From Halomonas sp. (GTDB lineage: Bacteria; Pseudomonadota; Gammaproteobacteria; Pseudomonadales; Oleiphilaceae): 13,302 nt of DNA. Position numbers and translations under genes: made by a program. The notes below the pieces were generated by a model, which worked only from the letters and a program-made list of their open reading frames with translations, was not told where the DNA came from and did no database searches. This document shows positions 10,959 through 13,302 of this stretch, one piece after another; positions within the stretch are counted from its first letter, which is position 1; each line of letters begins with the position of its first letter. Location: the NCBI GenBank assembly GCA_007135745.1, contig SLIH01000482.1:1-13302 (forward strand). Direction: 5' to 3'.

Positions 10959-13302
10959 CTAGGTGCTTCCTCCACCTTCCGGTCCAAGTGGTTTGAAGGT
11001 AAGGATGAGCCGTGGCAGCAGCGTCAGGGCGCCGAGCAGAGCAATAGCCATCGCCAGGCCCGTGAAGATCCCGAAATAGATGGTCGGAATAAAATTGGAC
11101 AGCGCCAGTATTGAGAAGCCGATGATGATCGTCAGTGACGTGTAGAACATCGCCCGGCCGATGGTTCTGTGGCTGCGGTGCATGGCCTCCCGATAGTTGT
11201 GATCTCTGCTGAATTCCACGCGGAAGCGATACATGTAGTGGATGGTGTTATCCACGGCGATCCCCACCGATATAGCTGCCACTGTGATGGTCATCATGTC
11301 CAGGGGGATCCCGATCCAGCCCATCATGCCGAGCACTGTGCCAGCGGCCAGCAGATTGGGGAATATACCGATGAGTGCCAGTTTCAGTGAGCGGAACAGG
11401 ACCAGGAACATGGCCATGATGGAGAAAAAGACCACACCCAGGGTCTTGATCTGAGAGCCAAAGAGGCTTTGCAGCATGTTGTTGTAGAGTACTGCCATAC
11501 CGGTCAGCCGGACCTGATCTTCGTCCAGACCCACTTCAGTGGTGAGGTGATTGCGAATGTCCCGGAACAGGGCCTCCCGTTCCAGGTCCGGGTTGGATTC
11601 GATCAACCGGATGCTGAAGCGCGCCTTGTCGTCGTCTTCGGTGACATAGGGTGTCAGAAGGATGTCGCGCAGATCATCGGGAAACATCGCTCCCATCAGG
11701 CCGAGCTGCAACGGATTGAGTCGTCCCTGATTGATTTGTTCGGCAAGATCGACCGTGGTCACCAGGGAAATGACTTTTCCGGTTTCATCACGCCCATCGA
11801 GATATTCCTGAATTTCACGGAGCATGGCTATGGACTGGGAGTTGAAGAAGCCGGCCGGCCTTTGAGCTTCATCTTCACAGCCATCATCAACAAATGGGTC
11901 ATCGGAATAACACTCATCATCAAGGAAGGGGTCGTCGGCTTGCGCTGCATCTGCTGTATCCGGTGACTTATCCTTGACGATCACATCCAGCGGCGTCGTT
12001 CCTCCAAGGTTCTCGTCGATGACCACCATTCCACGATATATCTCGGTGTCTGACTTGAAGTAGTCAATGAAGCGGTTTTCGACTGACAGTTGGGTCAGAC
12101 CTGTGACGCAGAAAACCGCGAGAACCACGCTGCCACCCAGAACGATGCGTCCATGGCGATCCGTAAAGCGAGCAAAGTAAGCGGTGACCGGGGTTTTCTC
12201 CAGCCGAGGGCCGGGATCGGGTGCCTTGGGCAACAGCATCAGGGTGGGCGGCAGCACGAGGAAAACCACCGCAAAGGCAATGCTGATCCCAACGGTCATC
12301 ATCAACCCAAAATCGATGACCGGTCGGATATCACTGAAAAACAGCGAGCCGAACGCCACGATGGTTGTCAGTACCATGTAGAAACAGGGTTTTGCCATGG
12401 CACGAACGGTTTCGGTGATCAGGAATCGTCGGTCGGCGTCGGGATTAAGCTGCTGGTATTCCCGATAACGCACGATCAGGTGCACGGTCAGTGACAGAGT
12501 GATAATCAGCAACAGGGAAATAAAGTTGGAGGAAATAACGGTTACGGGCCATTGCGTCCAGCCAAGATAACCGAGCGTCAGCCACACCGTCAGACTGCAG
12601 CACGCCAGAGGGAGCAGTACCCAGCGGACCTGACGGAAGATAATGGTCAGTGTGGCAATGATGAACAGCAGTACCCCGAGGCCGAAAGTTACCAGATCGT
12701 TTTCCACGAAACTGATCATGTCCGCAACGATCATAGGGACGCCGCCGAGGTGCAGGGTGACCCCGTCGCGGTGCTGGTCCAGAATCGAGCGGACTTCGGC
12801 TATGACGCGGTCACGTTCGGCATCCAGCCGAGCAGAGAGGGCCCGGAACGCCTTATCAACCTGTTCCAGCTCTGCTCGCTCATCACTGTCAAGGCCCTGT
12901 TCGCGACGGATTTCGCGCAATTCGATGCGTCGTTCCTGCAGGGTGCGATATTCCTCGTTGACCGGAAACAGCAGTTGTATGGCGGTTGTGCTCGCATCCT
13001 CGCTCAGAAGCAGGTTGGGGTAGAGGGGGTTCGATAGCAGGGATTGCTTCGCCTCCTCCAGGGGGACATCGTCCTCATCCAGATTTTGCGCGTACTCGCT
13101 CACCGTGGTCAGGGAAATCTCCGGACTGTGCAGCAGAGGTACGTTGAGAATGCTGTTGGTATCCCGAACCCCATCAATCTCTGCCAGGTCATCCCGCAAC
13201 GCCCGCAGCTGGTCAATGGAGGCTTCGGTGAAAAGGTCACCATCGGGCTGGAAACTGACAATCAGGAAGCTGTCGGAGGTTGTGAATTCGCGTGTCATCT
13301 GT
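10959..13302 (-). CDS. RND-superfamily exporter (MMPL/COG1033-type), 5' end cut by window
   Basis: About 780 residues of a large inner-membrane RND exporter are visible. The frame is open through the right edge, and the ATG at 13298-13296 is probably internal, because the first membrane helix expected in this family is missing. Residues counted from that Met: periplasmic loop 1 (1-200) with a long charged helical hairpin (115-175); helices at about 202-221, 226-246, 253-276, 305-322, 328-352 and 384-402; periplasmic loop 2 (403-615); then helices at 617-637, 640-662, 665-688, 717-735 and 740-762. VGIAVDNTIHYMYRF (678-692) is the conserved GxxxD-type motif of the proton-relay helix. Such proteins act without a separate adaptor and are linked to lipid or hopanoid transport; the substrate is unknown here. 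Loop 2 carries an unusual duplicated acidic motif (455-474). Confidence 0.9.
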   Translation of the reverse strand, partial: QMTREFTTSDSFLIVSFQPDGDLFTEASIDQLRALRDDLAEIDGVRDTNSILNVPLLHSPEISLTTVSEYAQNLDEDDVPLEEAKQSLLSNPLYPNLLLSEDASTTAIQLLFPVNEEYRTLQERRIELREIRREQGLDSDERAELEQVDKAFRALSARLDAERDRVIAEVRSILDQHRDGVTLHLGGVPMIVADMISFVENDLVTFGLGVLLFIIATLTIIFRQVRWVLLPLACCSLTVWLTLGYLGWTQWPVTVISSNFISLLLIITLSLTVHLIVRYREYQQLNPDADRRFLITETVRAMAKPCFYMVLTTIVAFGSLFFSDIRPVIDFGLMMTVGISIAFAVVFLVLPPTLMLLPKAPDPGPRLEKTPVTAYFARFTDRHGRIVLGGSVVLAVFCVTGLTQLSVENRFIDYFKSDTEIYRGMVVIDENLGGTTPLDVIVKDKSPDTADAAQADDPFLDDECYSDDPFVDDGCEDEAQRPAGFFNSQSIAMLREIQEYLDGRDETGKVISLVTTVDLAEQINQGRLNPLQLGLMGAMFPDDLRDILLTPYVTEDDDKARFSIRLIESNPDLEREALFRDIRNHLTTEVGLDEDQVRLTGMAVLYNNMLQSLFGSQIKTLGVVFFSIMAMFLVLFRSLKLALIGIFPNLLAAGTVLGMMGWIGIPLDMMTITVAAISVGIAVDNTIHYMYRFRVEFSRDHNYREAMHRSHRTIGRAMFYTSLTIIIGFSILALSNFIPTIYFGIFTGLAMAIALLGALTLLPRLILTFKPLGPEGGGST
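11877..11936 (-). repeat. Imperfect tandem repeat encoding a duplicated acidic motif in the exporter
   Basis: Within the exporter gene, two adjacent units 33 bp apart encode DDPFLDDEC and DDPFVDDGC. The shared DNA core on the + strand reads CATCATCAA in both copies, followed by a diverged GGTCRTCGG segment. The in-frame spacing points to a local duplication in the second periplasmic loop. Confidence 0.75.

Noticed and set aside
11469..11966. Open frame (165 codons) on the plus strand within the exporter gene
   Set aside because: It is antisense to the well-supported RND protein and has no motif or start signal.

Overview
The window reads as chromosomal DNA of a moderately GC-rich, Gram-negative gammaproteobacterium. 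The order tusA-like / PerM-like permease / dapA / bamC / purC matches the arrangement known from Pseudomonas and related genera. The TIGR04219-type outer-membrane protein, the PAS-GGDEF protein and the RND exporter fit a Marinobacter-like marine gammaproteobacterium. The genus is inferred from gene content and was not tested by a search.

Positions 202-6270 (+ strand) hold a compact co-directional block: a TusA-family sulfurtransferase overlapping a PerM/AI-2E permease by 4 nt, dapA (lysine and peptidoglycan precursor synthesis), bamC (lipoprotein of the BAM complex), purC (purine synthesis), an outer-membrane beta-barrel protein, and a UDP-glucuronate 4-epimerase-like SDR enzyme. A strong hairpin lies between bamC and purC. 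Next come tRNA-Val(GAC) with a near-consensus promoter and a textbook intrinsic terminator, then about 290 bp of non-coding DNA containing a perfect hairpin.

Positions 6730-9537 (+) carry a Cys-rich PAS-GGDEF diguanylate cyclase, followed by two translationally coupled oxidoreductase-fold genes: a 3-ketodihydrosphingosine-reductase-like SDR and an extended SDR of the 3-beta-HSD/epimerase type. The substrates of this pair are unknown.

Positions 9597-10751 (-) hold a tight three-gene unit, read right to left: two unnamed small single-pass membrane proteins and a nucleoside 2-deoxyribosyltransferase, with overlaps of 1 and 11 nt. It faces a 43-residue membrane mini-protein (+) across a short region with candidate overlapping divergent promoters. 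The right end (10959-13302, -) is a large RND-superfamily exporter cut by the window edge. Its second periplasmic loop carries a duplicated acidic Cys-containing motif.

Most of the window is ordinary housekeeping DNA. The parts that merit a second look are the SDR pair, the small-membrane-protein/deoxyribosyltransferase unit, the acidic repeat in the exporter, the Cys cluster in the PAS domain, and several strong inverted repeats between genes. I see no CRISPR array, insertion sequence, prophage or recognisable defence system.
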